Of a stretch of 43,080 nucleotides of DNA, positions 1 through 8,929 are shown one piece after another. Made by a program: the position numbers and the translations under genes. Every line of letters starts with the position of its first letter. The stretch's first letter is position 1. Below the pieces are notes generated by a model. The model saw only the letters and a list, made by a program, of their open reading frames with translations, had not been told where the DNA came from and did no database searches. The stretch is from Planctomycetota bacterium (lineage in GTDB: Bacteria > Planctomycetota > Planctomycetia > Gemmatales > Gemmataceae), in contig RFZJ01000029.1 in assembly GCA_009920765.1 (NCBI GenBank), positions 1-43,080 on the forward strand, given 5' to 3'.

Positions 1-2
1 CC

Positions 3-716
3 TTTAATGACAAGAATAACCCAAGCGAACAACATAAACTTGAAAGTTCTTCTTCACAAGTATCGCAACCCCAAACACCAAATTATACTTATTCTGAAAA
101 ACCACAAAATTCGACAACAATCATCCCTTCCTTGGGAACCGAAGAAAATATCAAGGTCTTGCAAGTTTATAATTCTTATATTGTAATTGAAACTGATGAA
201 GGGGTTTTAATTATTGACCAGCACGCTCTTCATGAGCGCATTTTATATGAGCAATTAAAAATCAAGCTTACTTCCGGAACTTTGCCTGCCCAAAAATTAT
301 TAATTCCAGAAACTATTGAACTAGCAACTTTTCAATCCGAAATGGTTTTGTCGCGGCAAGAAGAACTACAGCAATTAGGTTTTGAGATAAGAGGATTTGG
401 CGGAAACACAATTCTCCTCGAAAGTTACCCTGCTTTACTGGGGCGAAAATCGCCAAAAGCTCTTTTTAACACAGTAATCGAACAACTTTTTTCAAAAGAT
501 GAAATCCCAAGTAAAGATGCTTTTTTTCATCATATCCTAAGCCTAACCGCATGCCACTCAGCAGTTCGATCTGGCGATAAACTCAATGAAACAGAAATGC
601 AACTTTTAGCCAAAATGCGCCATTTATCAAAATCCCATTACCATTGTCCACATGGAAGGCCTACATCGTTATTGATCAGCAAAAACGATCTCGAAAATCA
701 GTTTGGAAGAACCTAA
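3..716 (+). CDS. mutL: DNA mismatch repair protein MutL, C-terminal part (5' end outside window)
   Basis: The reading frame is open from base 3 and runs off the left edge, so only the end of the linker and the C-terminal dimerisation/endonuclease domain are present. The first ~45 residues are polar, rich in Ser, Gln, Pro and Asn, as expected of the MutL linker. The domain then carries DQHALHERILYE, an exact match to the metal-binding endonuclease motif DQHA(X)2E(X)4E, followed by ACHSAVR, CPHGRP and a final FGR. These are the motifs of nicking MutL proteins in bacteria without MutH. In the family, MutL links MutS mismatch recognition to strand incision. A TTG at 132 could be read as a start, but coding continues upstream without a stop, so it is internal. 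The identification is secure; the N-terminal ATPase is simply not in view. Confidence 0.93.
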   Translation, partial: FNDKNNPSEQHKLESSSSQVSQPQTPNYTYSEKPQNSTTIIPSLGTEENIKVLQVYNSYIVIETDEGVLIIDQHALHERILYEQLKIKLTSGTLPAQKLLIPETIELATFQSEMVLSRQEELQQLGFEIRGFGGNTILLESYPALLGRKSPKALFNTVIEQLFSKDEIPSKDAFFHHILSLTACHSAVRSGDKLNETEMQLLAKMRHLSKSHYHCPHGRPTSLLISKNDLENQFGRT

Positions 717-836
717 TTATAACACCCTAGAAAACCCAAGGTCCCCAGATTGCCCCGATTGACAGCTATATTATTTTTAAAAGTGCCCTAAAATATTGGT
801 CTATACACTTTTGCTGATTTTTTTTAAACCATTGGT

Positions 837-3800
837 ATGAAAGAAGATGAATTACCTTTCATTACTGAACGTCCCGATGTTGCACCATTAGCAACCATGG
901 TTTTTTCTTGCCTAAATAAACAAATTCAGTCTTTCCCTATCTATGATACTTTTCTTGTAGGTACAGTTACTGGTTGCGAACTTAGATTGGCAGGCCTAGA
1001 CCTTCCAGCACTTTTATTTCAGCTTAACTATGTAAAGCAAAAAGGTCTTTTAGTTCGTTCAATTACTCCACTATCAGGTCTAACCTTAAATGGGGCATCT
1101 TTTCAAGAATCCATACTAAAATCAAATGATAAATTAAATATAGGCAATTATGAATTTTCTTTTATCTTGGCTGATTCCTTGACAGTAACATCTCCCATCG
1201 AAAACAGTTTACCTAAATTCAAAGATAAGTTAACGGCCAGAAATAAAATAAAGGGAAAAGTTAAAAACAAAAGATTTTTATCCCGACTAATAAAAAAACT
1301 TAAAAATAAAATCGATTTGTTGAAAACCGATTTGAATTCATTAACAGAAAATAATCGCACAATTAGCGAACGCGAATTCAACCTCCTATCTCAACAAAGC
1401 ATACTACTAACCGAAAAATCATCCGTTGATGATCAGTTGAACTTACAAATCATTAAAAACAAAACTTACTCTAAAGAAATAGAACAGCTTCGAGGCGAAA
1501 TAGAGGCACTAAAAAACGCTGATTCTAAAAAACAATCAGCTAGTGATTCAGATTTAAAAACAATAACCGAGTTACATGAATTATTGGACAAGAAAACACA
1601 GAATCTACACGAGCGAGCCCTTGAAGTAGACCGCAGAAACGAAGAATTAGAAAAAAACAGCAGAGAACTTGAAACGCAGGCACTTGAAATCGATTCTTTG
1701 TATTGCAAACTCAAGGAAGATCGTAGGTTATTTGAAGAAGAATGCTATTTAAAAGACCAAGAACATGAAAATGCTATAATGAATGCTGCTGAAATAGAGC
1801 AACAAATGACAGAGATATTTCAATTAAAACTTTACCTTGAAAAGGTTAAATCACGTCTAGAGGAAAAAGAGGCGGCCTTAGAAAAAAAAATCCTTTCCCT
1901 GCAATCTTTTGAAACAGATTTAATTATCAAACAAGAAAATTTTGATAAGTCTAAAGCTGAATTGGTTAAACAAGAAGCGCTTTTATCCTCTGAACTCCAA
2001 TTGATCAATCAAGAAAAAGAAGCTATTCAAAACAACAAAATTTATATCGATGGCCGAATACTTGAAATTGAACAAAAAGAATGTTCGCTAAAAGAGTTGG
2101 AAGCTTCATTTGCAACTCGCGAAAATAAAATCGAGGCTGATAGAAAATCACTAGAAGATGCCAGGAAAGAAATTGAAGATATTCAAAGCTACCAAGACAG
2201 CAAAATTAAACAAGCAGATTCAACCGAAAAAAATCTGGCACAAATGCAAGAAATCCTCCGAAAGAGAATTGAAGATATTCAATTAAAAGAATCTGCTCTA
2301 AACGAAAAGGACATCCTACTATCAAACCAAATCATCTCACTTCAAACCAGAAACGAAGAAATGGAGCAAGAACACAGTTCCCTTGTAATGCAGTTAACCG
2401 CAGCTAGGGATGAATTTGAAAAATCGAAAGAGGAATTAATCAAAAAAACCAACGACATCGATTCTGTAAAATTTAGAATGGAAGCTGAAAACCATGGGCA
2501 TGAATTAATCAAAAAAGAAATATTTGAAGCACTCCAAAGACTTGAAGAAGAAAAAAACACTCTTGAAGTAATTCAAAATTCCAATTTAGAAATAGAAAAA
2601 CACAAATTGTCCCAGGAAATTGATTTAAAAAATGAGATTATTAGTCTTAGTGAGAATATCCCAGAACTAATGGCAGGCGCAGAAAACTGTCTCTCCAGAC
2701 TACTAGGTGCTCGAGATTTACTTCAAGAGCATCTCAAGGAGTTCCATGATTACGCTAAAATCGCCAGAGAAGAACTCGAATTGTTACTCAAAGAATCCCA
2801 TGATCAACAGAACCGGGCGCTAGAAACTGAAAGCAAAATTATCAAGGCTAGAGAAGAACACCGCCTTTCAATTGCTTCTTTCAAGCAACAACTCATTGAA
2901 TGGCAACACAATTTAATTGGAATCAAACTAGCACTGCAATCGGGCGAATCTGAACTGGAAAGAAAACAAGCTAAGTTTGAAACTCAAGCGCAAATACTAC
3001 AACAACAATCAGAAAATTTATCCAAAAAAGAAACTACTCTTCGTGAAAAAGAAGGGGAAGTACTTGCTCAATCAAAAGAAGTTCAACGTCATCTGGAAGA
3101 AATGCGAATTTGGTATCGCAATAAAATCAAAGATTTATCTGGATTACCGTCAAGCTCGTTAACCTCTGGTTACTTCGACAACTCCTCAGTTGGCACCCCT
3201 GATTTAAAACAGCACCTTAGTACCCACCAGCAGGCCATATCTGAAATCATCGAGCCTTCAGACAAAAAAATCGGAGACCAACTGATATCTCTTGGTTTGG
3301 TGGATTCTGAAACGCTAGTTACACTCATAACCGAAGCTAAAAAATCCAGAAAATCTCTCAGGCAAGCGTTACTTAACGGTGGATATCTTACGTTTTATCA
3401 AATGGCACTTATTGAAGCAGGCAATATTAACGGCCTTATGATCGACCGTTTCAGAGTTATTGACAAACTTCCTTCAACAAGCAAGGAACATATTTTTCAA
3501 GTTTTCGACCCAATCAAGAAATCTGAATGTATCCTAAGACATCTTTCTGAATCAGAACTTTCTGACCCATTTCACCCGGACGAATTCAGGCAACGATTTA
3601 GCGCAGCTATAAACCTTAGTCATGAAAATGTAGTGTCTACTTATGAAGTAATGGAAATACAAGGCCGGCCGGCGGTTTTGCTTGAGTTTACACAAGGCAT
3701 TAACCAATCTGATTGGATTTCATTCCAAAAGAAACCAGATGTTTGGCTGAATCTTGTTTTACAAACCATATCAGGATTGGCCTCGATACATGGTGCAGGA

Positions 3801-4202
3801 CTAGTCTATGGAACAATACACGAATCATCACTAATCATGACAAAAGAGGGGATTATCAAATGGACTGGAACCGGTTGCCCAACATGGCTTGTTTCAATGG
3901 AATCGAACGAAGCACATAGCGTCGATACCGATATCACAAACCTGGCAATTGAAGTTTTAAAATGGTGGCACAACCATGGAGAAAAACAATTCTTAAGATT
4001 AACCATGGACAATAGCTTCAGTGACTACATAAAGTTTGTCGAGGAGATTGCAGCAGGAAAACAAAATGTAAATCTTAATGAATGGTTAATAAAAACAGCA
4101 GAAGAGTTACAAAAAAAAGCAGGCTGGGAATCGAATTATGCAGACTTTATAAAAATGAATCTGTCGGAAAACTTGGGCCAAACTCTTAAGCTTTCTGCAT
4201 AG
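837..4202 (+). CDS. FHA-like / long coiled-coil / pseudokinase protein
   Basis: This is a 1121-residue protein with three visible regions. Residues ~38-108 look like a divergent FHA domain: an LVGTVTGCELRL strand, a central LTLNG and ILKSNDKLNIGNYEFSF at the end. Residues ~130-790 are almost uninterrupted charged coiled coil (E, K, Q, L heptads) with little else. From ~809 there is a segment (KKIGDQLISLGLVDSETLV) like the small helical module often found before planctomycete kinases, including GGYLTFYQ. Residues ~867-1100 follow a Ser/Thr kinase fold: the ECILRHL strand near 896 in the Lys position, IHGAGLVYGTIHESSL near 983 in the catalytic-loop position, and KWTGTGCP near 1009 in the DFG position. 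HRD has become YGT and DFG has become TGT, so it should not phosphorylate. No Shine-Dalgarno is obvious before the ATG. The exact role is unknown; a phosphopeptide-binding scaffold is an inference. Confidence 0.8.
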   Translation: MKEDELPFITERPDVAPLATMVFSCLNKQIQSFPIYDTFLVGTVTGCELRLAGLDLPALLFQLNYVKQKGLLVRSITPLSGLTLNGASFQESILKSNDKLNIGNYEFSFILADSLTVTSPIENSLPKFKDKLTARNKIKGKVKNKRFLSRLIKKLKNKIDLLKTDLNSLTENNRTISEREFNLLSQQSILLTEKSSVDDQLNLQIIKNKTYSKEIEQLRGEIEALKNADSKKQSASDSDLKTITELHELLDKKTQNLHERALEVDRRNEELEKNSRELETQALEIDSLYCKLKEDRRLFEEECYLKDQEHENAIMNAAEIEQQMTEIFQLKLYLEKVKSRLEEKEAALEKKILSLQSFETDLIIKQENFDKSKAELVKQEALLSSELQLINQEKEAIQNNKIYIDGRILEIEQKECSLKELEASFATRENKIEADRKSLEDARKEIEDIQSYQDSKIKQADSTEKNLAQMQEILRKRIEDIQLKESALNEKDILLSNQIISLQTRNEEMEQEHSSLVMQLTAARDEFEKSKEELIKKTNDIDSVKFRMEAENHGHELIKKEIFEALQRLEEEKNTLEVIQNSNLEIEKHKLSQEIDLKNEIISLSENIPELMAGAENCLSRLLGARDLLQEHLKEFHDYAKIAREELELLLKESHDQQNRALETESKIIKAREEHRLSIASFKQQLIEWQHNLIGIKLALQSGESELERKQAKFETQAQILQQQSENLSKKETTLREKEGEVLAQSKEVQRHLEEMRIWYRNKIKDLSGLPSSSLTSGYFDNSSVGTPDLKQHLSTHQQAISEIIEPSDKKIGDQLISLGLVDSETLVTLITEAKKSRKSLRQALLNGGYLTFYQMALIEAGNINGLMIDRFRVIDKLPSTSKEHIFQVFDPIKKSECILRHLSESELSDPFHPDEFRQRFSAAINLSHENVVSTYEVMEIQGRPAVLLEFTQGINQSDWISFQKKPDVWLNLVLQTISGLASIHGAGLVYGTIHESSLIMTKEGIIKWTGTGCPTWLVSMESNEAHSVDTDITNLAIEVLKWWHNHGEKQFLRLTMDNSFSDYIKFVEEIAAGKQNVNLNEWLIKTAEELQKKAGWESNYADFIKMNLSENLGQTLKLSA

Positions 4203-4210
4203 GGCTTAAG
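4185..4210. terminator. Weak hairpin spanning two convergent stop codons
   Basis: CTTAAGC at 4185-4191 pairs perfectly with GCTTAAG at 4204-4210 around a 12-base loop. The structure covers both the stop of the pseudokinase gene (4200-4202) and the stop of the opposing sugar dehydrogenase gene (4206-4208). There is no proper U-tract on either side, only a loose T-rich stretch after it on the plus strand. It may be a weak bidirectional terminator or chance. Confidence 0.3.
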
Positions 4211-5528
4211 GATGGATTATTTTATCACCCATCAATCCACAATATTTTTCGTATTTATTTTTGGTATCAAATATAAAACCTGAGTTATTGAGAACCATAT
4301 CCCAATCAATCAAGTCGTGATCAGCAAGGATAATACAAAGATCTTGCGATTTTAATAATTCCGGAGTTAAAAAAAACTCTCTTTGTGCACCAATACCAGA
4401 CAAATTGTCAGTCACCAAAGGGTCATACCATTTCACATTGCAACCTCGCATTACCAGCAAACCTAAAATGTCAATTGCTGGAGACTCACGTAAATCACCG
4501 ATATTTTTTTTATACCCCATCCCAATCAACAACAAATTGCAACAGTCGATTAATTTTGATCTTTCTCTTAAAAAAAACTCGATTTTTTTTACAATTAAAT
4601 GCGGTCTTTTTTTGTTTAAGTCACAGGCAAGATTAATAAGCCCTGGATTTGAACCCAAACTCTTTAGTTTTGAGAGAAGATAATACGGGTCTACAGGAAT
4701 GCAATGCCCACCAACACCTGGCCCCGGGTAGAACGATTGAAATCCAAAAGGCTTGGTTGCTGCAAGTTTGACTACCTCCCATACATCCAGGTTTAGTTCA
4801 GTACAAATCTCATTCCACTCATTGGCTAAGGCAATATTTACAGCACGATAAACATTTTCCAACAACTTCGATGCTTCTGCAGCTTCAATTGAACTTGCCT
4901 GATGAACTTCATCAAACAACTGTTCAAACAAAACCAAGGCAACTTTTGAGGAATTAGCATCAAGGGCGCCAAAAACTCTTGGAAGGGTTTTAGTGGTGAA
5001 TTGGCTATTACCTGGATCTTCTCTTTCTGGACTAAAAACAAGAAAAAAATCGGATCCAGGTATATTCGATTCTTTCCCCAAAAGGCTTATGCAAATGCTG
5101 CGCGTGGTTCCAGGGAATGATGTACTTGAAGAAATCACTAAAATTGTTTTTTTTGCAATTGTTTTTATTGAAGCAATGGCTGAATAAAAACTTTCAAGGG
5201 TTGGAGCACCATTAACAAGTGGAGTTGGAACACAAACCCAATAAACATCGCAGGGTTTAACGCGAGTGATATCAGTGGTCACGGCAAATCTACCGGTCTC
5301 AAATAGTTCTTTAACCTTTAATGCAGAAATCGTTTCCAGATAGCTTTCACCACGAATCAACATTTCAACTTTTACTGCATTTGTATCGTAACCAATAACC
5401 TCAAAACCGGCATTGACTATACACTCTGCAAGAGGAAGTCCGGTGTACCCAAGCCCAACAACCATGATCCGAGATTGTTTTACCTGAAGTTGTTTAACAA
5501 ACTGATTAAGCTGTTCATCCGAAATCAT
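4206..5528 (-). CDS. Nucleotide-sugar dehydrogenase (UDP-GlcNAc/UDP-ManNAc 6-dehydrogenase type)
   Basis: The 440-residue protein belongs to the UDP-glucose/GDP-mannose dehydrogenase family, which oxidises the C6 hydroxyl of a nucleotide sugar to a carboxylate with two NAD+, supplying uronic acids for surface polysaccharides. The Rossmann motif GLGYTGLPLA lies at residues 25-34, the central helix reads ASKLLENVYRAVNIALANE, and the catalytic Cys276 sits in GPGVGGHCIPVDPYYL. A C-terminal UDP-binding domain starts with GMGYKKNIGDLRESPA. The GGHCIPVDPYYL form points to the WbpA/WecC branch rather than UDP-glucose dehydrogenase, but the substrate is not proven. The ATG overlaps the ymdB stop as ATGA (5525-5528), so translation is probably coupled. 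It is last in the rny-ymdB cluster and converges with the pseudokinase gene three bases away. No other polysaccharide genes are next to it. Confidence 0.88.
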   Translation of the reverse strand: MISDEQLNQFVKQLQVKQSRIMVVGLGYTGLPLAECIVNAGFEVIGYDTNAVKVEMLIRGESYLETISALKVKELFETGRFAVTTDITRVKPCDVYWVCVPTPLVNGAPTLESFYSAIASIKTIAKKTILVISSSTSFPGTTRSICISLLGKESNIPGSDFFLVFSPEREDPGNSQFTTKTLPRVFGALDANSSKVALVLFEQLFDEVHQASSIEAAEASKLLENVYRAVNIALANEWNEICTELNLDVWEVVKLAATKPFGFQSFYPGPGVGGHCIPVDPYYLLSKLKSLGSNPGLINLACDLNKKRPHLIVKKIEFFLRERSKLIDCCNLLLIGMGYKKNIGDLRESPAIDILGLLVMRGCNVKWYDPLVTDNLSGIGAQREFFLTPELLKSQDLCIILADHDLIDWDMVLNNSGFIFDTKNKYEKYCGLMGDKIIHP

Positions 5529-6391
5529 ATTGAAGGCTGAAGAACCACTTCTTTTTCTTCAGTTCCATTAAATTTTTTGCAAAGATCTTTCTCAAAAAAC
5601 TGGATCCGACTTATCGAATTAGCTTTTCCAGTTGCCACATTCACCTCAAGCAATACACCAGACATTCTGACATCGCTTGATGCAACTGTAAACTGATTAG
5701 GTAAAAATGAAATTGTAGTCGCAGTAACAGGGTCAACAGATCTCCCGAGAACACTATCATAAGGACCGGTCATTCCCAAATCGCAAATAAAAGCTGTACC
5801 ATCACCTAAGATTTGTTCATCTGCAGTTTGAACATGAGTATGAGTTCCTAAAACTGCTGAAACTTTACCTTTCAAAAAGTGGCCCATCAGGTATTTATCA
5901 GAGGTAGCCTCTGCGTGTATGTCAACAATTACTATATTCGCAATCTTATTTACTTCGGGCATGAGCTTTTCTACAGCCAAAAAGGGGCAATCTACGGGCC
6001 GCATAAATGTTCGCCCCATTAAAGAAATTACAGCTACAGAAACCCCATCAATTGTGTTGGTAAAGGCAAAACTTCGCCCAGGAGAGGAGGGGGGATAATT
6101 AGCAGGTTTACAAATACAATTTTCGGAAATTAAAGTGTTGATTATTTCTTGTTTTTTATAAATGTGATCTCCCAATGTGAAAAGATCAACACCGGCTGCT
6201 TTTAATTTTTTAAAAATAGATGGGGTAAGCCCTGAACCTCCAGCCGCATTTTCTGCGTTGGCTACAACCAAATCAAGACACATACTTTTTTTAATAGCGG
6301 GCAGGTAAGTTTGCAAAATGTTGACCCCAGGAGTCCCAACAATGTCTCCAAGGATCAACACTTTCAAACACTTTGGCAAATTATTTTGCAA
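5525..6391 (-). CDS. ymdB: YmdB-family metallophosphoesterase
   Basis: About 288 residues, the usual length. In the family, YmdB of Bacillus is a dimetal phosphodiesterase acting on 2',3'-cyclic nucleotides and is commonly encoded next to rny, as here. Visible motifs are [40 protein letters not shown] and [10 protein letters not shown], which supply most metal ligands. The normal GNH box reads TLGDHIYKK, so the metal-binding Asn is replaced by Asp. The start is uncertain. The first TTG (6391) overlaps rny by 11 bases and follows a GGTGG stretch; a TTG at 6367 would give the family-typical [11 protein letters not shown] start but has no clear ribosome-binding site. No ATG is available. The gene is translationally entangled with both neighbours (11-base overlap with rny, 4-base overlap with the dehydrogenase). 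Confidence 0.9.
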   Translation of the reverse strand: MQNNLPKCLKVLILGDIVGTPGVNILQTYLPAIKKSMCLDLVVANAENAAGGSGLTPSIFKKLKAAGVDLFTLGDHIYKKQEIINTLISENCICKPANYPPSSPGRSFAFTNTIDGVSVAVISLMGRTFMRPVDCPFLAVEKLMPEVNKIANIVIVDIHAEATSDKYLMGHFLKGKVSAVLGTHTHVQTADEQILGDGTAFICDLGMTGPYDSVLGRSVDPVTATTISFLPNQFTVASSDVRMSGVLLEVNVATGKANSISRIQFFEKDLCKKFNGTEEKEVVLQPSI

Positions 6392-7943
6392 TATCCACCA
6401 CTCTTAATTCACGAATAACTGTTACTTTAATTTCTCCGGGGTAATTCATCTGGTCTTCAATTGCACGTGCGATATCATGGCATGTTTTTATTGCCTGCTC
6501 ATCGGTAGTTCGAGTTGCGTTGGCAATAACCCTAAGTTCACGACCTGCTTGAATTGCAAACGCTTGTTCGACATCAGGAAAACCACAAGCGATTGCTTCA
6601 AGATCTTCCAATCGCTTGACATATTTTTCTAACGTTTCTCTGCGTGCACCAGGCCTTGCTGCACTTAAAGCATCAGCAGTTGCTACTAAAACTGTATAGA
6701 TATGATCAACTGTTATATCATCATGATGACCGGCTATTGCATGTAATACATCTGGATTCGTTTCACCATATTTTCGAGCAAGTTCGGCACCAATTTTAGG
6801 GTGACCGCCCTCCATCTCATGATCTGCAGCTTTACCAATATCGTGCAATAACCCACATTTTCGGGCAAGCCTTCCATCCAATCCCAATTCATCTGCAAGC
6901 ATTCCTGCCAAAAAAGCAACTTCAATGCTATGACGTAATACATTTTGACTATAGCTGGTTCGGAATTTAAGTCTTCCTAGCAATTGAATAAGTTTATCAT
7001 TCAGAGGCCCCATGCCCACTTCATTGAGAGCTTCTCGCCCCATTTCCATAATATGTTTTTCCATCTCTTCCTGAGATTCTTTTACCACTTCTTCAATTTT
7101 AGTAGGGTGGATTCTCCCATCTTGAATAAGCTTCAATAAAGAAAGCCTTGCTATCTCCCGCCTAACACTATCGAAAGCACTAACCACCACTACGCCAGGC
7201 GTATCATCCACAATAAGATCAACCCCAGTCACATTTTGAAAAGTTCTAATATTACGCCCTTCGCGGCCAATTATTCTTCCCTTAATATCATCATTTGGAA
7301 TATCAACTGTACTTACCGTGCTTTCAACTGAATGCTGTGATGCATAGCGTTGAACAGCCATGGCGAGAATTTTGCGAGCTGATTCCTTGGCTGAATCTTT
7401 AAGCTGATCGTCATATTTTTTTAATTTTTCAGCTACTTGTTTACTAAGAGTCCTTTCCAAGTTCTCAAAAAGCATTTTTTCGGCATGATCACGTGAAATA
7501 CCAGAAATGTCCAGCAATCTTTTTTCTTGTTTTTCTAAAATCTCTGCAAATTTTTTGTTTTTTATTTCAGTTTCATTTTTACGATCTTGCAATTGATTCT
7601 GAAGAACTTCAGTTAACCGTTCTCTTTTAAGCATATCACGTGCTTTATCTTCAATTGCATCTTCACGCTTTTCCAAACGTTTTTCTTGATCACGTAAATC
7701 TAGGCGAATATTCTCAAAACTCTTATTGAGTTCTTCTTTTCTGCGAATAGTATCCTCTTTTGCTATTAACTCAGCATCCTTAATGATTTTTTCGGCTTTA
7801 GCTTTAGCTTCAGTTATTAAAGAATTATTGTCGGCATTTAAACTATTAAGCTTGGCTCGGAATAAAACAGTTGCTATTCCGTAGCCGATTCCGAGTGAAA
7901 CTATTCCACTCAGAAAAATATATAAAATTTGGTCAGTAGTCAC
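6381..7943 (-). CDS. rny: Ribonuclease Y
   Basis: A membrane-anchored endoribonuclease that starts mRNA decay. The 520-residue protein has the full architecture: a single N-terminal transmembrane helix (about residues 5-27), a long charged coiled coil (about 30-200), a KH RNA-binding domain with [12 protein letters not shown] (about 225), and an HD phosphohydrolase domain with the metal-binding [10 protein letters not shown] near residue 366 and GHHDD further on. The start is GTG, chosen because an in-frame TGA lies one codon further upstream and AGAGGTG sits just before it. It is the first gene of the rny-ymdB-dehydrogenase cluster; the 533-base region upstream contains two dyads that fall in its leader or promoter (7975-7997 and 8067-8083). 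Confidence 0.96.
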   Translation of the reverse strand: MTTDQILYIFLSGIVSLGIGYGIATVLFRAKLNSLNADNNSLITEAKAKAEKIIKDAELIAKEDTIRRKEELNKSFENIRLDLRDQEKRLEKREDAIEDKARDMLKRERLTEVLQNQLQDRKNETEIKNKKFAEILEKQEKRLLDISGISRDHAEKMLFENLERTLSKQVAEKLKKYDDQLKDSAKESARKILAMAVQRYASQHSVESTVSTVDIPNDDIKGRIIGREGRNIRTFQNVTGVDLIVDDTPGVVVVSAFDSVRREIARLSLLKLIQDGRIHPTKIEEVVKESQEEMEKHIMEMGREALNEVGMGPLNDKLIQLLGRLKFRTSYSQNVLRHSIEVAFLAGMLADELGLDGRLARKCGLLHDIGKAADHEMEGGHPKIGAELARKYGETNPDVLHAIAGHHDDITVDHIYTVLVATADALSAARPGARRETLEKYVKRLEDLEAIACGFPDVEQAFAIQAGRELRVIANATRTTDEQAIKTCHDIARAIEDQMNYPGEIKVTVIRELRVVDIAK

Positions 7944-7974
7944 TTTTCACCTCTATTAATGAAATAAATGAGGA

Positions 7975-7997
7975 TTTCGCATAAGTATTTTGCGAAA
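7975..7997. promoter_or_regulatory. Perfect 7-9-7 dyad in the rny leader
   Basis: TTTCGCA at 7975-7981 and TGCGAAA at 7991-7997 are perfect inverted copies around nine bases. It lies 32 bases upstream of the rny GTG. No U-tract follows on either strand, so an operator or an RNA hairpin in the leader fits better than a terminator. Function is not shown. Confidence 0.35.
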
Positions 7998-8066
7998 AAA
8001 AGAAAATGTAATTTAAGAAGCAAAAACCGTAAGAGACACTGAAACAAGTAATCTTTGAAACTAAAC

Positions 8067-8083
8067 CAAATATTGGATATTTG
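8067..8083. promoter_or_regulatory. Perfect 7-3-7 dyad upstream of rny
   Basis: CAAATAT, three bases, ATATTTG. The compact spacing resembles a dimeric repressor site, about 125 bases upstream of rny. AT-rich sequence produces such dyads by chance fairly often. Confidence 0.25.
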
Positions 8084-8421
8084 TAACGATTATTAAATAA
8101 GTCATGAAAAAAACCTCAAAACAAAAAAAACAACCTGTTACAACCAACCTTTATCATAAATGGCTTAATTTTATGGTAATTTCTACACTTGTTGATCAGC
8201 TTAAACTCTTAAATATTAGGTTTTTAAGCACCAAAATTCATTTATGCTTCAAAAATACAGATACTTCTTTCTTAAAACCTCACAAAACATAAGTCTTTAC
8301 CACACAATGAATTATTATGCAAAAAGTATGGCTATTTATCCATCATTATTATAAAAAGAAATAAATAAGGTTTACTGATGTAATAGTGACCCAAGCATTA
8401 CCAACTATATTTGAATGCTTA

Positions 8422-8449
8422 TTGACATTTTATTTTCTAAAAATAAAAT
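8422..8449 (+). promoter_or_regulatory. Sigma70-type promoter of rplM-rpsI with embedded dyad
   Basis: A perfect -35 box TTGACA (8422-8427), a 16-base spacer and a -10 box TAAAAT (8444-8449) put transcription start near 8456, giving a leader of about 20 bases that contains only the CGGAG ribosome-binding site. A perfect 10-3-10 inverted repeat (ATTTTATTTT at 8427-8436, AAAATAAAAT at 8440-8449) fills exactly the spacer and the -10 box. Confidence 0.6.
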
Positions 8450-8476
8450 AATTATTTGGTTATTTCGGAGAATATT

Positions 8477-8908
8477 ATGAAAACATATATGGCTAAACCT
8501 TCTCAAGAACCCGAGAAAAGATGGCTTGTTATTGATGCTGCTGATCAAGTTGTAGGCAGGTTGGCTGTACAAATTGCTAATTTGTTGCGTGGCAAGCATC
8601 GTCCTGAATTCACCCACCATCATGATGCAGGTGAATTTGTTATTGTTTTAAACGCATCAAAACTTCGTTTTACCGGTAAAAAGATTAATACTAAAGTATA
8701 TCGTTGGTATACACACTTCCCCGGTGGTTTAAAATCTGCATCCGCTAAAGACTGGCTTGCAAATCATCCTGACAGAATTATTCGTGAAGCTGTAAAAAGG
8801 ATGATGCCTAAAACGCCTTTAGCCAGACAACAAATTATCAAACTTAAGATTTACGCAGGAACGGAGCATCCACATCAGGCCCAACAACCCGTGGAATTCA
8901 AAGTATAG
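8477..8908 (+). CDS. rplM: 50S ribosomal protein L13
   Basis: The 143-residue product is a standard L13, a large-subunit assembly protein that binds 23S rRNA. Recognisable segments are RWLVIDAADQVVGRLA near the N-terminus, LLRGKHRPEFTHHHDAG, the YRWYTHFPGGLKS segment and AVKRMMPKTPLARQQ. The ATG at 8477 is chosen because CGGAG sits six bases upstream and because it gives the family length; a TTG at 8456 would add seven residues and lies at the predicted transcription start. rpsI follows after 21 bases, the usual L13-S9 operon. Confidence 0.97.
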   Translation: MKTYMAKPSQEPEKRWLVIDAADQVVGRLAVQIANLLRGKHRPEFTHHHDAGEFVIVLNASKLRFTGKKINTKVYRWYTHFPGGLKSASAKDWLANHPDRIIREAVKRMMPKTPLARQQIIKLKIYAGTEHPHQAQQPVEFKV

Positions 8909-8929
8909 CAATTAACTGGAGAAGATATC

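Larger units (their letters stand above)
7944..8476. other. Intergenic region between divergent rny and rplM
   Basis: This 533-base AT-rich stretch separates rny (minus) from rplM (plus). It contains two perfect dyads on the rny side, one promoter with an embedded dyad on the rplM side, and a 62-codon Lys-rich reading frame at 8104-8292. That frame has no ribosome-binding site and no recognisable domain, so I do not call it a gene. No RNA gene was recognised in it. Confidence 0.6.

Noticed and set aside
759..764. TTGACA upstream of the pseudokinase gene as a -35 box
   Set aside because: No acceptable -10 box at 16-18 bases; the nearest AT-rich hexamers are too close or too far.
2172..2282. 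15-base direct repeat ATTGAAGATATTCAA (2172-2186 and 2268-2282)
   Set aside because: It codes the same coiled-coil residues (IEDIQ) in frame both times, so it is protein repetition, not a mobile or regulatory repeat.
8104..8292. 62-codon Lys-rich reading frame in the rny-rplM gap
   Set aside because: No ribosome-binding site, no recognisable domain, and composition that follows the AT-rich background.
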